From: Patescibacteria group bacterium
Lineage (GTDB): Bacteria > Patescibacteria > Paceibacteria > UBA6257 > 2-01-FULL-56-20
Assembly (NCBI GenBank): GCA_024654525.1
Contig: JANLHI010000030.1
Location: forward strand, 62,001 to 126,000
DNA: 64,000 bases
Direction of reading: 5' to 3'
Position numbers and translations under genes: made by a program. Positions within the stretch are counted from its first letter, which is position 1. Every line of letters begins with the position of its first letter. Shown here in pieces: positions 29,892 through 37,976 of this stretch. The notes beneath the pieces were generated by a model. That model worked only from the letters and a program-made list of their open reading frames with translations, made no database searches and was not told where the DNA came from.

Positions 29892-31004
29892 ATGAACAAA
29901 TCGGCGCTTCAAAAAATTTTATTTCAGCTTATTAAATTCAAGTCCGAAACGAGAAATCAAGCGGAAGTGAAAAGAGCGGTTGATTATGTGGGGACGCTAT
30001 TTCGCGGTACGCAGTACGGTGTAAAGAAATTCGCTCATAAAGGTGTGCATTCGCTTATTATTTTTCCCACGCGAAGTGATTGGAGATATCCGAAAATATT
30101 ACTCAACGGACACATTGATGTGGTTCCCGCACATGATATGGCACAATTCAAGCCATATGAAAAGAATGGGAGAATATATGGACGAGGCGCAGTTGATATG
30201 AAGGGAGGGCTCACCGCGCTTATCGGAACACTTCTTGAGTTAGATGCTCAAAAAATTAAAAGTGATGTAGGGCTTATGATAACGGGAGATGAAGAGGTCG
30301 GCGGTGCGCACGGTGCGGGATTTTTGGTAGACGACATGGGGTTGAGACCTCAATTTGCAATTGCGGGAGATGCACCTCGCCGAAGCGGTGTGGCGATTAC
30401 CATCCATGGAAAAGGGGGTGTTTGGGTTGAGCTTACTGCACGGGGAAAATCAGCACATGCGGCGCGACCATGGCTTGGGGAGAATGCGTTGGATAAATTG
30501 CATGACGCAATTGCAAAAATCAAACGTACTGTGGAAAAACGGGTTCCTTCTGATTCATGGGAAACCACCGTCACATTATCGGTTATTGAAACAGACAACC
30601 AAGCTCCGAATATAGTCCCGTCATATGCGAGGGGAGTGATTGATATTCGTTTTACGGAAACGTTTGCCGTGCACCCCGATGATGCGCATCGGAAATTAAA
30701 AGCGATGGTGCCGGAGGTTCAAGTAACGGCGCTTACCAAAGTCATGCCTTTGATCAATGACTCAAAAAATAGTTTTATCAGAGATATTCAATCATCTTTT
30801 TCCCATACATTTGGAGAAAAAATTCCCTTGGTTCGCGAACATGGAGCAAGTGATGCACGTCATTTTATGACGTATAAAATTCCGAGTATCCTTGTGGGTA
30901 CGATTGGGGATAATTGGCACACAAAAGACGAATGGGTGTCTATGGATAGCATTATGCTCCTTAAAGACGCACTTTTCGCATACCTTAAAAAACACGCAAC
31001 ATGA
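29892..31004 (+). CDS. M20-family metallopeptidase (DapE/ArgE-like)
   Basis: A 370-aa protein. LLNGHIDVVPAHD carries the first metal-binding His, YGRGAVDMKGGL the bridging Asp, and GDEEVGGAHGA the catalytic Glu pair. The dimerisation domain (about 170-280) has ARGKSAHAARPWLGENA, and the last ligand is near REHGASDARH. DapE-type enzymes deacylate succinyl-diaminopimelate; others are aminoacylases or dipeptidases, so substrate is open. A TAGTAT box places transcription start 2 nt before the ATG at 29892. Overlaps ychF by 4 bp. Confidence 0.87.
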   Translation: MNKSALQKILFQLIKFKSETRNQAEVKRAVDYVGTLFRGTQYGVKKFAHKGVHSLIIFPTRSDWRYPKILLNGHIDVVPAHDMAQFKPYEKNGRIYGRGAVDMKGGLTALIGTLLELDAQKIKSDVGLMITGDEEVGGAHGAGFLVDDMGLRPQFAIAGDAPRRSGVAITIHGKGGVWVELTARGKSAHAARPWLGENALDKLHDAIAKIKRTVEKRVPSDSWETTVTLSVIETDNQAPNIVPSYARGVIDIRFTETFAVHPDDAHRKLKAMVPEVQVTALTKVMPLINDSKNSFIRDIQSSFSHTFGEKIPLVREHGASDARHFMTYKIPSILVGTIGDNWHTKDEWVSMDSIMLLKDALFAYLKKHAT

Positions 31005-31996
31005 AACTTTCCATCGGCATAGTCGGTCTTCCGAATGTGGGGAAATCCACGCTTTTTAGTCTGCTCACCAAGCAGAATATTTTGATTGCGAATTACCCCT
31101 TTGCGACGATTGATCCTAATGTAGGAGTGGTACCGGTCGTGGACGAACGATTAAAAGTACTTACGAAGATGAGTACTTCAAAGAAGACTATTCCTGCAGT
31201 GGTGGAGTTCTATGACATTGCGGGGTTGGTGAAGGGGGCAAATAAAGGAGAAGGGCTTGGAAATCAATTCCTTTCTCATATTCGTGAAACACAGGCAATT
31301 GTGGTGGTGCTGAGAGTATTTACCGATTCCACCGTGGTGCACGTGGAACAAAGTGTGGATCCTTTGCGGGATATGGAAATTATCAACACGGAGCTTGCGT
31401 TGAAGGATCTAGAAACTGTTGAAAAGCGATTTAAAAAGCTTGAAGGAGAAGCAAAGGCGGGTGATAAAGTTGCGGTTAAGAATTTCGAAGTATTAAAAGA
31501 AATAAAATCTGCGCTCGAATCGGGAGAATCGATTGTGCGTTTTTATGATGAGGAAATAGCAAAGGAACTTGCATTGTTGAGCTCAAAACGAAGATTCTAT
31601 CTTTTAAACGGTGAACCGGAAGAAGTTCCGGAATCGCTTACGAAAAAAATACAAGAGAGAGGAGAGGATTATATAGTGGCAAATGTGGCGCTTGCAGATG
31701 AGTTTCTAGAGCTTACGCGAAAAGCGTATGAAGTTCTTGATCTTATCAGTTTCTTTACTACCGGGGAGGATGAGACGCGCGCGTGGACGATTGAGCGTGG
31801 TTCAAAAGTTCCGCAAGCGGCGGGAGTGATTCATACCGACTTCGAGAAAAATTTTATTCGTGCGGAAGTGGTCGCGTATGATAAGCTTGTCGAGGCTCAA
31901 GGATGGAGCAAGGCGCGCGAGAAAGGATGCATGAGACTTGAAGGTAAGGATTATGTTGTCCAAGATGGAGATGTGATGGTTATCAGACATGGGTGA
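31001..31996 (+). CDS. ychF: Obg-like ATPase YchF
   Basis: A 331-aa P-loop ATPase. GLPNVGKSTLFSLLT is the G1 loop, NYPFATIDPNVGVV the switch I region and FYDIAGLVKGANKGEGLGNQFL the G3/hydrophobic region. The C-terminal TGS domain (about 250-331) ends YVVQDGDVMVIRHG. YchF binds ATP rather than GTP and associates with ribosomes. Starts at ATGA overlap with the M20 peptidase gene. Confidence 0.95.
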   Translation: MKLSIGIVGLPNVGKSTLFSLLTKQNILIANYPFATIDPNVGVVPVVDERLKVLTKMSTSKKTIPAVVEFYDIAGLVKGANKGEGLGNQFLSHIRETQAIVVVLRVFTDSTVVHVEQSVDPLRDMEIINTELALKDLETVEKRFKKLEGEAKAGDKVAVKNFEVLKEIKSALESGESIVRFYDEEIAKELALLSSKRRFYLLNGEPEEVPESLTKKIQERGEDYIVANVALADEFLELTRKAYEVLDLISFFTTGEDETRAWTIERGSKVPQAAGVIHTDFEKNFIRAEVVAYDKLVEAQGWSKAREKGCMRLEGKDYVVQDGDVMVIRHG

Positions 31997-32092
31997 AATT
32001 GCGAATAACAAAATCCAAATTTCAAAAAATCAAAGTATTTGAATTTTGATTATTTTTTTAGTATTTGAATTTTTGAATTCAGGATTTTCTTT
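31997..32092 (+). repeat. AT-rich degenerate inverted repeat spacer
   Basis: Starts with AAAATCCAAATTTC and ends with GAATTCAGGATTTT, with TTTGAATTTTTGAATT-like runs between. It looks like an AT-rich spacer able to fold on itself. A related AT-rich spacer (ATGACAATGTAAAAT and its complement-like ATTGTCATTTTAAAT) lies at 32828-32920, on the other side of the ABC ATPase gene. Confidence 0.4.
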
Positions 32093-32827
32093 ATGAAGAA
32101 ATCAATTATTAAAGTTAATAACCTTGTAAAGCGTTTTGGGAATGTTACTGCGGTGGACGGTATTTCTTTTGATATGCATGAGGGGGATATTACTGGGCTT
32201 TTGGGTCCGAATGGTGCGGGGAAGACGACTACTATTCAGATGATTTTAGATGTTATCACTCCTACGTCCGGTGAAATTCGGATTTTTGATCTTGACATGA
32301 AGCACCACCGCGAGGAGATTCTCTCGAAGACAAATTTTTCATCACCCTATGTAACGCTCCCAAATAGTTTGAAGGTATGGGAGAACCTTAATGTGTTTGC
32401 GGGTCTTTATGGTGTGAGAAACTCCGGTGCAAAGATAAAGGAATTAGTGGAACAATTCGACCTTGTCGATTCATTGTCGAAGCTTACTTCAAAACTTTCC
32501 ACCGGTCAGCTTACGCGGTTAAACCTTGTAAAGGCCCTTTTAAACGATCCAAGGCTTTTACTTCTTGATGAGCCGACCGCCTCGCTCGATCCGGATATTG
32601 CCGATCGTGTGCAACACATGCTCCTTAAAATTCGCAAAGAGAAGGGGATTACGATATTGTACACTTCCCACAATATGAAGGAGGTTGAAGCGCTTTGCGA
32701 CCGTGTGATATTCATTAATCATGGAAAAATAGTCGATGATGGTACCCCTGCGGATTTAGTGAAGAAGTATGGGCATGAAGATTTAAATGACGTGTTTTTG
32801 CACATCGCGAGAAGCGATTCTAAATAA
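32093..32827 (+). CDS. ABC transporter ATP-binding protein
   Basis: A 244-aa ATPase. Walker A GPNGAGKTTTI (about 38-48), a signature LSTGQLTRLNLVKAL (LSTGQ in place of LSGGQ), Walker B LLLLDEPTASLDPD and the switch His in TILYTSHNMKE. It belongs to the ABC-2/drug and polysaccharide exporter type. The permease follows about 90 nt later, so the two form an exporter of unknown substrate. Confidence 0.93.
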   Translation: MKKSIIKVNNLVKRFGNVTAVDGISFDMHEGDITGLLGPNGAGKTTTIQMILDVITPTSGEIRIFDLDMKHHREEILSKTNFSSPYVTLPNSLKVWENLNVFAGLYGVRNSGAKIKELVEQFDLVDSLSKLTSKLSTGQLTRLNLVKALLNDPRLLLLDEPTASLDPDIADRVQHMLLKIRKEKGITILYTSHNMKEVEALCDRVIFINHGKIVDDGTPADLVKKYGHEDLNDVFLHIARSDSK

Positions 32828-32920
32828 AAATGTAAATGTCACAATGGAAAATGACAATGTAAAATATTCAATCCACTGTTCATTTCGGACTTTAAATTGT
32901 CATTTTAAATTTTTAATTTT

Positions 32921-33709
32921 ATGAAATTCTATCGCGTCAAAGCGCTTCTCATGAGAAACTTATATCTTTATAAGCGGAGTTTACCGCGCATCATGGATAT
33001 TCTTTACTGGCCGGTGATGGAACTCCTTATCTGGGGATTCTTGAGTGTATATCTCGAAAAGCTCAATTTTGGCGGAGTAAGCGTGGTAACGGTGCTTCTT
33101 GGAGGGATACTCTTTTGGGAGCTTTTGAGTCGTGCGCAGGGAGCGGTTTCCGTCGCATTTCTCGAGGATGTATGGGAAAGGAATTTTTTAAATATTTTTG
33201 TAACACCGCTCAAGACTATCGAGTTGCTTGCGGCATGGTTTTTAATTGGCCTTGTCCGCATCGTGCTTGTGGGGATTGTTGCGGGTGGATTGGCATTTCT
33301 TTTCTATAAATTCAATATTTTCACTTTTGGTATTTATCTTATTCCGTTTGTTCTGAACCTCCTCCTTTTTGGATGGATTGCAGGACTTTTTGCAATCGGA
33401 ATCATTCTTCGCTACGGATCATCCGCTCAGATCATTGCATGGGGAATTCTCTTTCTTATTCAACCCTTCGTTGCGGTGTTTTACCCTGTTTCCGCTTTAC
33501 CCCAATCAATCCAGTGGATTTGTTGGATTTTACCTCCTACCTATGTTTTTGAAGGCATGCGTACGGTGCTTGCAACGGGAGTTCTTCCTTTTCGGGATTT
33601 TTTACTGGCGGCGGGAACAAACGCAATATATCTCGTACTGGTAGTTTGGTTTTTCTTCCGAATGTTTGCACGCGTAAAAGAGAAGGGGCTATTACTAAAA
33701 CTTGATTAA
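32921..33709 (+). CDS. ABC-2 type transporter permease
   Basis: A 262-aa membrane protein with six predicted helices: about 25-45, 55-75, 105-130, 140-165, 175-195 and 230-250. AQIIAWGILFLIQPFVAVFYPVSALP is the ABC-2 permease signature region before the last helices, with YVFEGMR following. It pairs with the upstream ATPase. Confidence 0.88.
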   Translation: MKFYRVKALLMRNLYLYKRSLPRIMDILYWPVMELLIWGFLSVYLEKLNFGGVSVVTVLLGGILFWELLSRAQGAVSVAFLEDVWERNFLNIFVTPLKTIELLAAWFLIGLVRIVLVGIVAGGLAFLFYKFNIFTFGIYLIPFVLNLLLFGWIAGLFAIGIILRYGSSAQIIAWGILFLIQPFVAVFYPVSALPQSIQWICWILPPTYVFEGMRTVLATGVLPFRDFLLAAGTNAIYLVLVVWFFFRMFARVKEKGLLLKLD

Positions 33710-33714
33710 GTAAC

Positions 33715-33758
33715 TTTTTCCTGCATATACCCGCCATGGCGGGTATATGCAGGAAAAA
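33715..33758 (+). repeat. 44-bp perfect palindrome upstream of the PaaX/Cas2-fold gene
   Basis: Centred between 33736 and 33737, with 22-nt arms: TTTTTCCTGCATATACCCGC and a further CA. The core CATATACCCGCC/GGCGGGTATATG is shared, with compensating changes, by the palindrome at 34348-34377. It is followed by A residues on both strands, so it is not a normal terminator. Confidence 0.85.
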
Positions 33759-33777
33759 AATGATATGATGAAAACAC

Positions 33778-34326
33778 ATGTCACGAGGACCTGGGAAAAT
33801 TCAGAAGAGAGTATTATTACTACTTCAAGCAGGAATAGCGCTTTCACTTTCGATATCTCCGCAACGGCAGTTAAGGGTTTTAAAAGGGATGCATAAGGAA
33901 TGGAAAAAGATTGATAGTGAGGTACTATCTCGTTCTATTCAAGCGCTCTACCAGAGTAAGCTGGTGAGTTTCCATGAACGAGGAGAGAAAGTTGATATGG
34001 TGCTTTCAAAAGAAGGGGAGAAGAAAGTTCTTACGTATGCTATTGATAATATTTCGGTGAAGAAGCCCGTGCGTTGGGATGGGAAATGGAGGATTGTACT
34101 GTTTGATATACCGAAAGATGAAAAAAAAGCCAGAGAAGCGTTTCGTTCTCATTTATATCGTTTTGGATTTCGTATGTTGCAAAAAAGTGTATTTGTATTT
34201 CCTTATCCCTGCGATGACGAGATTGATTTTCTTGTTGAATGCTACGAATTACAACGATATGTAAGAAGGATTGTTGCAGATGATATAGATAACGGGTTAC
34301 ACCTCAAGAAAATATTTAATGTATAA
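33778..34326 (+). CDS. PaaX-like regulator with Cas2-fold C-terminal domain
   Basis: A 182-aa protein. The N-terminal ~90 residues form a winged helix (LSRSIQALYQSKLVSFHERGEKVDMVLSKEG, with helix-turn and beta wing). The C-terminal domain KWRIVLFDIPKDEKKAREAF, then LYRFGFRMLQKSVFVFPYPC, is the ferredoxin-like Cas2/PaaX domain. PaaX-type proteins are ligand-responsive repressors. There is no CRISPR array or cas1, so it is not an adaptation nuclease. A TG-A-TATGAT box gives a 2-nt leader. Confidence 0.82.
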   Translation: MSRGPGKIQKRVLLLLQAGIALSLSISPQRQLRVLKGMHKEWKKIDSEVLSRSIQALYQSKLVSFHERGEKVDMVLSKEGEKKVLTYAIDNISVKKPVRWDGKWRIVLFDIPKDEKKAREAFRSHLYRFGFRMLQKSVFVFPYPCDDEIDFLVECYELQRYVRRIVADDIDNGLHLKKIFNV

Positions 34327-34347
34327 GTAGTTGTCATGGATTGCGGT

Positions 34348-34377
34348 CGCATATACTTGCCATGGCAAGTATATGCG
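34348..34377 (+). repeat. 30-bp perfect palindrome downstream of the PaaX/Cas2-fold gene
   Basis: CGCATATACTTGCCA and its exact complement. Compared with 33715-33758, CC/GG pairs are replaced by TT/AA symmetrically, so the palindrome is kept while the sequence changes. It lies in the convergent gap to recR. Confidence 0.85.
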
Positions 34378-34412
34378 GAAAAAAGAAGTGAGATAAAGAG
34401 AATTAAATACGG

Positions 34413-35075
34413 TTAAGATCGGCGTTCCAGCGCACTTCCAAGCGTTTCGTCGTCTGCAAATTCAATCTCACCGCCTGTAGGGAGTCCTCTCCCCAGATAA
34501 CTTATTTTTTTTGTGAATGGTTTGAGTTCCCTGGCGATAAGAGATGCGCTGAAATCGCCGACAGATGTAGGGTTGAATCCAAGTATGATTTCTTCTGTGT
34601 GCCCTGAGCCCGCCGAAGGAATGAGTTCTTTTTGTATAAGCGATTTTAAGTGTGCGAGACGTAGGTTTTGCCACTCTTCAAGGATTCCTGTCTTTGGAAT
34701 TTCTCCGATAATAAAATAATGACCATTGAATTTTCCGCTTTTTTCCAGGGATATAAGATCTGTTTCTTTTTCAACCACCATAATAATAGTTGGCGTACGG
34801 CGAGGGTCTTTGCAAATATGGCACCGTAATTTTTGATTTTGATCTTTGTTGTCGGCATGTGGTGAGAGTTCTGATTTTGGAGCTTGTGTGGGGAAGAAAC
34901 AGTGAGTGCAGGGTTGAATGGTACGCATGTCATGTATCGCATCACCCAATTCTTTCATGCTGATATTGCCCATGCGAAGAAGGTGAAATGCAAGGCGTGT
35001 AGCTTGCCGAGGTCCGAGCGACGGAAGCTCGGAGAGTTTTGCGATAAACTGCTCAATAGGAGAGGGGAGACGCAT
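34413..35075 (-). CDS. recR: Recombination protein RecR
   Basis: A 220-aa protein of RecFOR-type gap repair. LSELPSLGPRQATRLAFHLL is the N-terminal HhH, and CTHC..CHIC (about 70-105) the zinc finger, enlarged by roughly 15 residues between the Cys pairs. The Toprim domain starts at TIIMVVEKETDLISLEKSG. IPSAGSGHTEE contains an in-frame repeat insertion. SYLGRGLPTGGEIEFADDETL is the conserved end. The ATG at 35075 is 4 nt after dnaB; the longer frame upstream is dnaB shadow. Confidence 0.93.
   Translation of the reverse strand: MRLPSPIEQFIAKLSELPSLGPRQATRLAFHLLRMGNISMKELGDAIHDMRTIQPCTHCFFPTQAPKSELSPHADNKDQNQKLRCHICKDPRRTPTIIMVVEKETDLISLEKSGKFNGHYFIIGEIPKTGILEEWQNLRLAHLKSLIQKELIPSAGSGHTEEIILGFNPTSVGDFSASLIARELKPFTKKISYLGRGLPTGGEIEFADDETLGSALERRS
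34601..34619 (-). repeat. In-frame repeat in recR, same element as in uvrA
   Basis: On the minus strand CCTTCGGCGGGCTCAGGGC encodes PSAGSG in RecR. It matches CCTTCGGCAAGTTCAGGGC at 12363 in uvrA at 16 of 19 positions. Confidence 0.7.
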
Positions 35076-35079
35076 TTCT

Positions 35080-36450
35080 TTAAAACTCTGTATTTTCTCC
35101 CATTCGAGTTTCAATCGTACGGAATGAAGTGTGCTCCGCATCGAAATAAAGATCGACGGAACCAAGAGGACCATTTCGGTGTTTTGCAATCGAGATTTGT
35201 GCGATGTTTTGTTCTTCGGGAAGGACATCAAGTTTATCGCGGTCTTTGCGATAGATGAACATCACAACATCTGCATCTTGTTCAATTGCTCCCGATTCGC
35301 GAAGGTCTGAAAGGCGCGGCATTTTATGGTCGCGCTGATCGACCGCGCGATTTAGCTGGGAAAGAGTGAGAACGGGGACTTTAAGTTCTCGCGCAAGAGC
35401 TTTGAGTCCACGGGAAATTTCTGTGACCTGCTGTACTACGTTGTCGCTTTTTGTACGTGGGGTGAGGAGTTGGAGATAATCAACGGTGAGGAGTCCAAGT
35501 CCATGCTCTACTTGAAGACGGCGCGCCATAGAGCGCATTTGTATGATATTTAATGATGGAGTGTCGTCGATGAATATATTTGCCTGTGACAGTCGGTCAA
35601 GTGCCTGTTGAATCATTTGAAATTCGGTGTCGTTACTTATTTTTCCGGTAAGGATTTTCCAAAGCGATACCTGAGATTCTGCGGAAACCAAACGATCAAT
35701 AACTTGTTCGCGTGACATTTCAAGCGAGAATATGCCTACGGGAATACCTTCCTTGGTTGCGGCATGTCGCGCAATATCAAGCATAAGCGATGTTTTTCCA
35801 AGTGATGGACGTGCGCCAAGCACGACAAGGTCGGATTTTTGCAGTCCGGAAAGTATGTTATCGAGACCATCAAAGCCGGTAGGTACGCCACGATGACGTC
35901 CTTTTCCTTGATGGAGTTGTTCAATGCGTTCGTATGCCGCTTTCAGTTCGTCTTTGAGCGGAACGAAGTTTTTTGGCATAGATTTCTGCGATATCGCAAG
36001 AATTTTTTGTTCGATATCATCCATCATTTCTTCGATGTCGCGCGATGCATCAAAGGCATCCTCGGTAATTTCACCGGATGCTTTAATCAGGTCTCGTAAA
36101 ACCTTTTTTTCCTTTACCAGTTGCGCGTAGTGAGTGATGTGCGATGCGGTCGCGATTTGATTGGTAAGTTCGGCAAGATAACTTGAACCGCCGATGTCTT
36201 TCAACGAGCCTTTCTCTTTAAGAAGGTTTCCAACGCTTATCACATCAATTGGCTGATGTTTTTGATATAAATCAAGGATTGCATCATAAATTCTTTCGTG
36301 TCCTGGGGAATAAAAATCTTGTGAGGAAAGTATATCTGCGACTTTAAAAATGGCATTCTTGTCGATGAGAATGCCGCCAAGGACTGCTTGTTCCGCCTCC
36401 ATATTTTGAGGAGGAACCTTCAATTTGTTTTGTGGGGGATTAGGCGACAT
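35080..36450 (-). CDS. dnaB: Replicative DNA helicase DnaB
   Basis: A 456-aa hexameric helicase. The N-terminal primase-interacting domain is at about 12-115 (PPQNMEAEQAVLGGILID). The RecA-like core has GVPTGFDGLDNILSGLQKSDLVVLGARPSLGKTSLMLD (Walker A ARPSLGKTS), LLTVDYLQLL (Walker B), ALARELKVPVLTLSQLNR and the arginine-finger region RLSDLRESGAIEQDADVV. Full length, no intein. It precedes recR by 4 nt on the minus strand. Confidence 0.96.
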   Translation of the reverse strand: MSPNPPQNKLKVPPQNMEAEQAVLGGILIDKNAIFKVADILSSQDFYSPGHERIYDAILDLYQKHQPIDVISVGNLLKEKGSLKDIGGSSYLAELTNQIATASHITHYAQLVKEKKVLRDLIKASGEITEDAFDASRDIEEMMDDIEQKILAISQKSMPKNFVPLKDELKAAYERIEQLHQGKGRHRGVPTGFDGLDNILSGLQKSDLVVLGARPSLGKTSLMLDIARHAATKEGIPVGIFSLEMSREQVIDRLVSAESQVSLWKILTGKISNDTEFQMIQQALDRLSQANIFIDDTPSLNIIQMRSMARRLQVEHGLGLLTVDYLQLLTPRTKSDNVVQQVTEISRGLKALARELKVPVLTLSQLNRAVDQRDHKMPRLSDLRESGAIEQDADVVMFIYRKDRDKLDVLPEEQNIAQISIAKHRNGPLGSVDLYFDAEHTSFRTIETRMGENTEF

Positions 36451-36521
36451 AAAGTAAACTTCTCATTTACAAACCCAATATCCAACTTCTCAAGCTTGGC
36501 TATCGTAGCGCTTAAACCTTA

Positions 36522-37958
36522 TTATTTTTGCTTTATAGGCCAGAGAAATGGCCCGTATGGTGTATCTTCTACCCCGTATCCTAGCGCGTTCAGACGCTTG
36601 CGCAAGGTATCGGACTGGACAAACTGTTGATTACGGCGGAATGCGTGGTAATGCTTCTTTGCAACACTTATATGAAAGGGGATACGCATTCTTTTCCTGG
36701 CTGTTTCGATGAGGGAGAGCTGTAACACCTTATCGAATTTTTTTGCGGTATCAAGGCGTTGTACAGGCGAGAGCTTGTCATCATAGAGGAGTGCATGGAG
36801 CGAGGCGAGAGCTTGTGGCGTATTAAGGTCGTCGCTTAGCGCAGTGAGAAATTTCTTTTCATAGTCATGACGTAGTATTTTCATTTTGCTTTGTCGTGCG
36901 TCGAATATGAGTCGCCCCACTTGTTTATAAAGATTTTGAAGTGATTGATTCGAAGACTCAAGGGCTTCCCAATGAAAGTTTAATTGAGAACGATAATGTG
37001 CACCGAGTATAAAATAGCGATATGCAAGTGGAGGCAATGAGCGATCTTCTATTTTTCTAAGTGTTAAAAAATTTCCCAGGGATTTTCCCATTCTTTCGTT
37101 GTTGATTACGAGAAACTCTCCGTGAAGCCAGAAGTGAGCAAGTTCTTTGTTATATGCGCCTTCGGATTGCGCCATCTCGTTTGTGTGATGCACTGCAATA
37201 TGATCAATACCTCCCGTGTGGATATCAAACGGTTGTTTTAAAAAATATTCCGATATGGCGGAGCATTCTATATGCCATCCGGGAAATCCTTTTTCCCATG
37301 GAGAATCCCATTGGAGGACGTGATTCTTGAATTTTCCGGTTATTTTGAACCACAGCGCAAAATCAGAAGGGTGTTTTTTTTCCGGATCTTTTACTACTTT
37401 TGCACGCACCGCAATTCGTTTTTCTTCAATTGGCTGGCGTGAGAGGCGGAGATATTTTTTTAAACCGTATCGTGTCACATCAAAATATACGGCATTTTTT
37501 GTTTCATACGCGAGTCCTTTTTCAAAAAGTTTCTGTATGAGTTTTTGCTGTTCCGGAATAAATTTTGTCGCAGGAGCAATTATTTTCGGGATTTTAATAT
37601 TGAGTTTTTTGATGTCGTTCAAGAATGCTTCCGTGTAGATGTGCGCCACTTCAAGTACGTCTTTCTTTTCTTTGTGTGCTTCCTGCTCCATTTTGTCTTC
37701 TCCCTCATCCGAGTCATTGGTCAGGTGTCCGACATCGGTGATATTCATCACTCTCTTTACGTTGAAACCCAAAAAAAGGAGAGTTCTCTCCAGGATATCT
37801 TCAAAAATATAAGTGCGGAGATTTCCAATATGGGCAAAGTTATATACCGTCGGGCCGCAAGTATAAAGACTAACCTTCGATTTATTGAGTGGCCGAAAAT
37901 TCTCTTTCTGTCTTGAGAGAGTATTGTAGAGCTTGAGCTTCGTGGAAGGGGATCGCAT
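36522..37958 (-). CDS. cysS: Cysteinyl-tRNA synthetase
   Basis: A 478-aa class I synthetase. LYTCGPTVYNFAHIGNLRTY contains the first zinc Cys and the HIGH motif (as HIGN). Further zinc ligands are in GWHIECSAIS and GGIDHIAVHHTNEMAQSE. ERMGKSLGNF is the KMSKS loop. The C-terminal helical tRNA-binding domain is complete. It follows corA by about 20 nt on the minus strand. Confidence 0.96.
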   Translation of the reverse strand: MRSPSTKLKLYNTLSRQKENFRPLNKSKVSLYTCGPTVYNFAHIGNLRTYIFEDILERTLLFLGFNVKRVMNITDVGHLTNDSDEGEDKMEQEAHKEKKDVLEVAHIYTEAFLNDIKKLNIKIPKIIAPATKFIPEQQKLIQKLFEKGLAYETKNAVYFDVTRYGLKKYLRLSRQPIEEKRIAVRAKVVKDPEKKHPSDFALWFKITGKFKNHVLQWDSPWEKGFPGWHIECSAISEYFLKQPFDIHTGGIDHIAVHHTNEMAQSEGAYNKELAHFWLHGEFLVINNERMGKSLGNFLTLRKIEDRSLPPLAYRYFILGAHYRSQLNFHWEALESSNQSLQNLYKQVGRLIFDARQSKMKILRHDYEKKFLTALSDDLNTPQALASLHALLYDDKLSPVQRLDTAKKFDKVLQLSLIETARKRMRIPFHISVAKKHYHAFRRNQQFVQSDTLRKRLNALGYGVEDTPYGPFLWPIKQK

Positions 37959-37976
37959 TTTTGTCGTGGAGACTCG

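Noticed and set aside
33778..34326. Cas2-like domain suggesting a CRISPR locus
   Set aside because: The protein has an N-terminal winged helix as in PaaX, there is no repeat-spacer array anywhere in the window and no cas1 or effector gene.
35076..35231. Longer RecR N-terminus
   Set aside because: This part overlaps the 3' end of dnaB in another frame, and RecR proteins start near MRLPSPIEQFIAKL.
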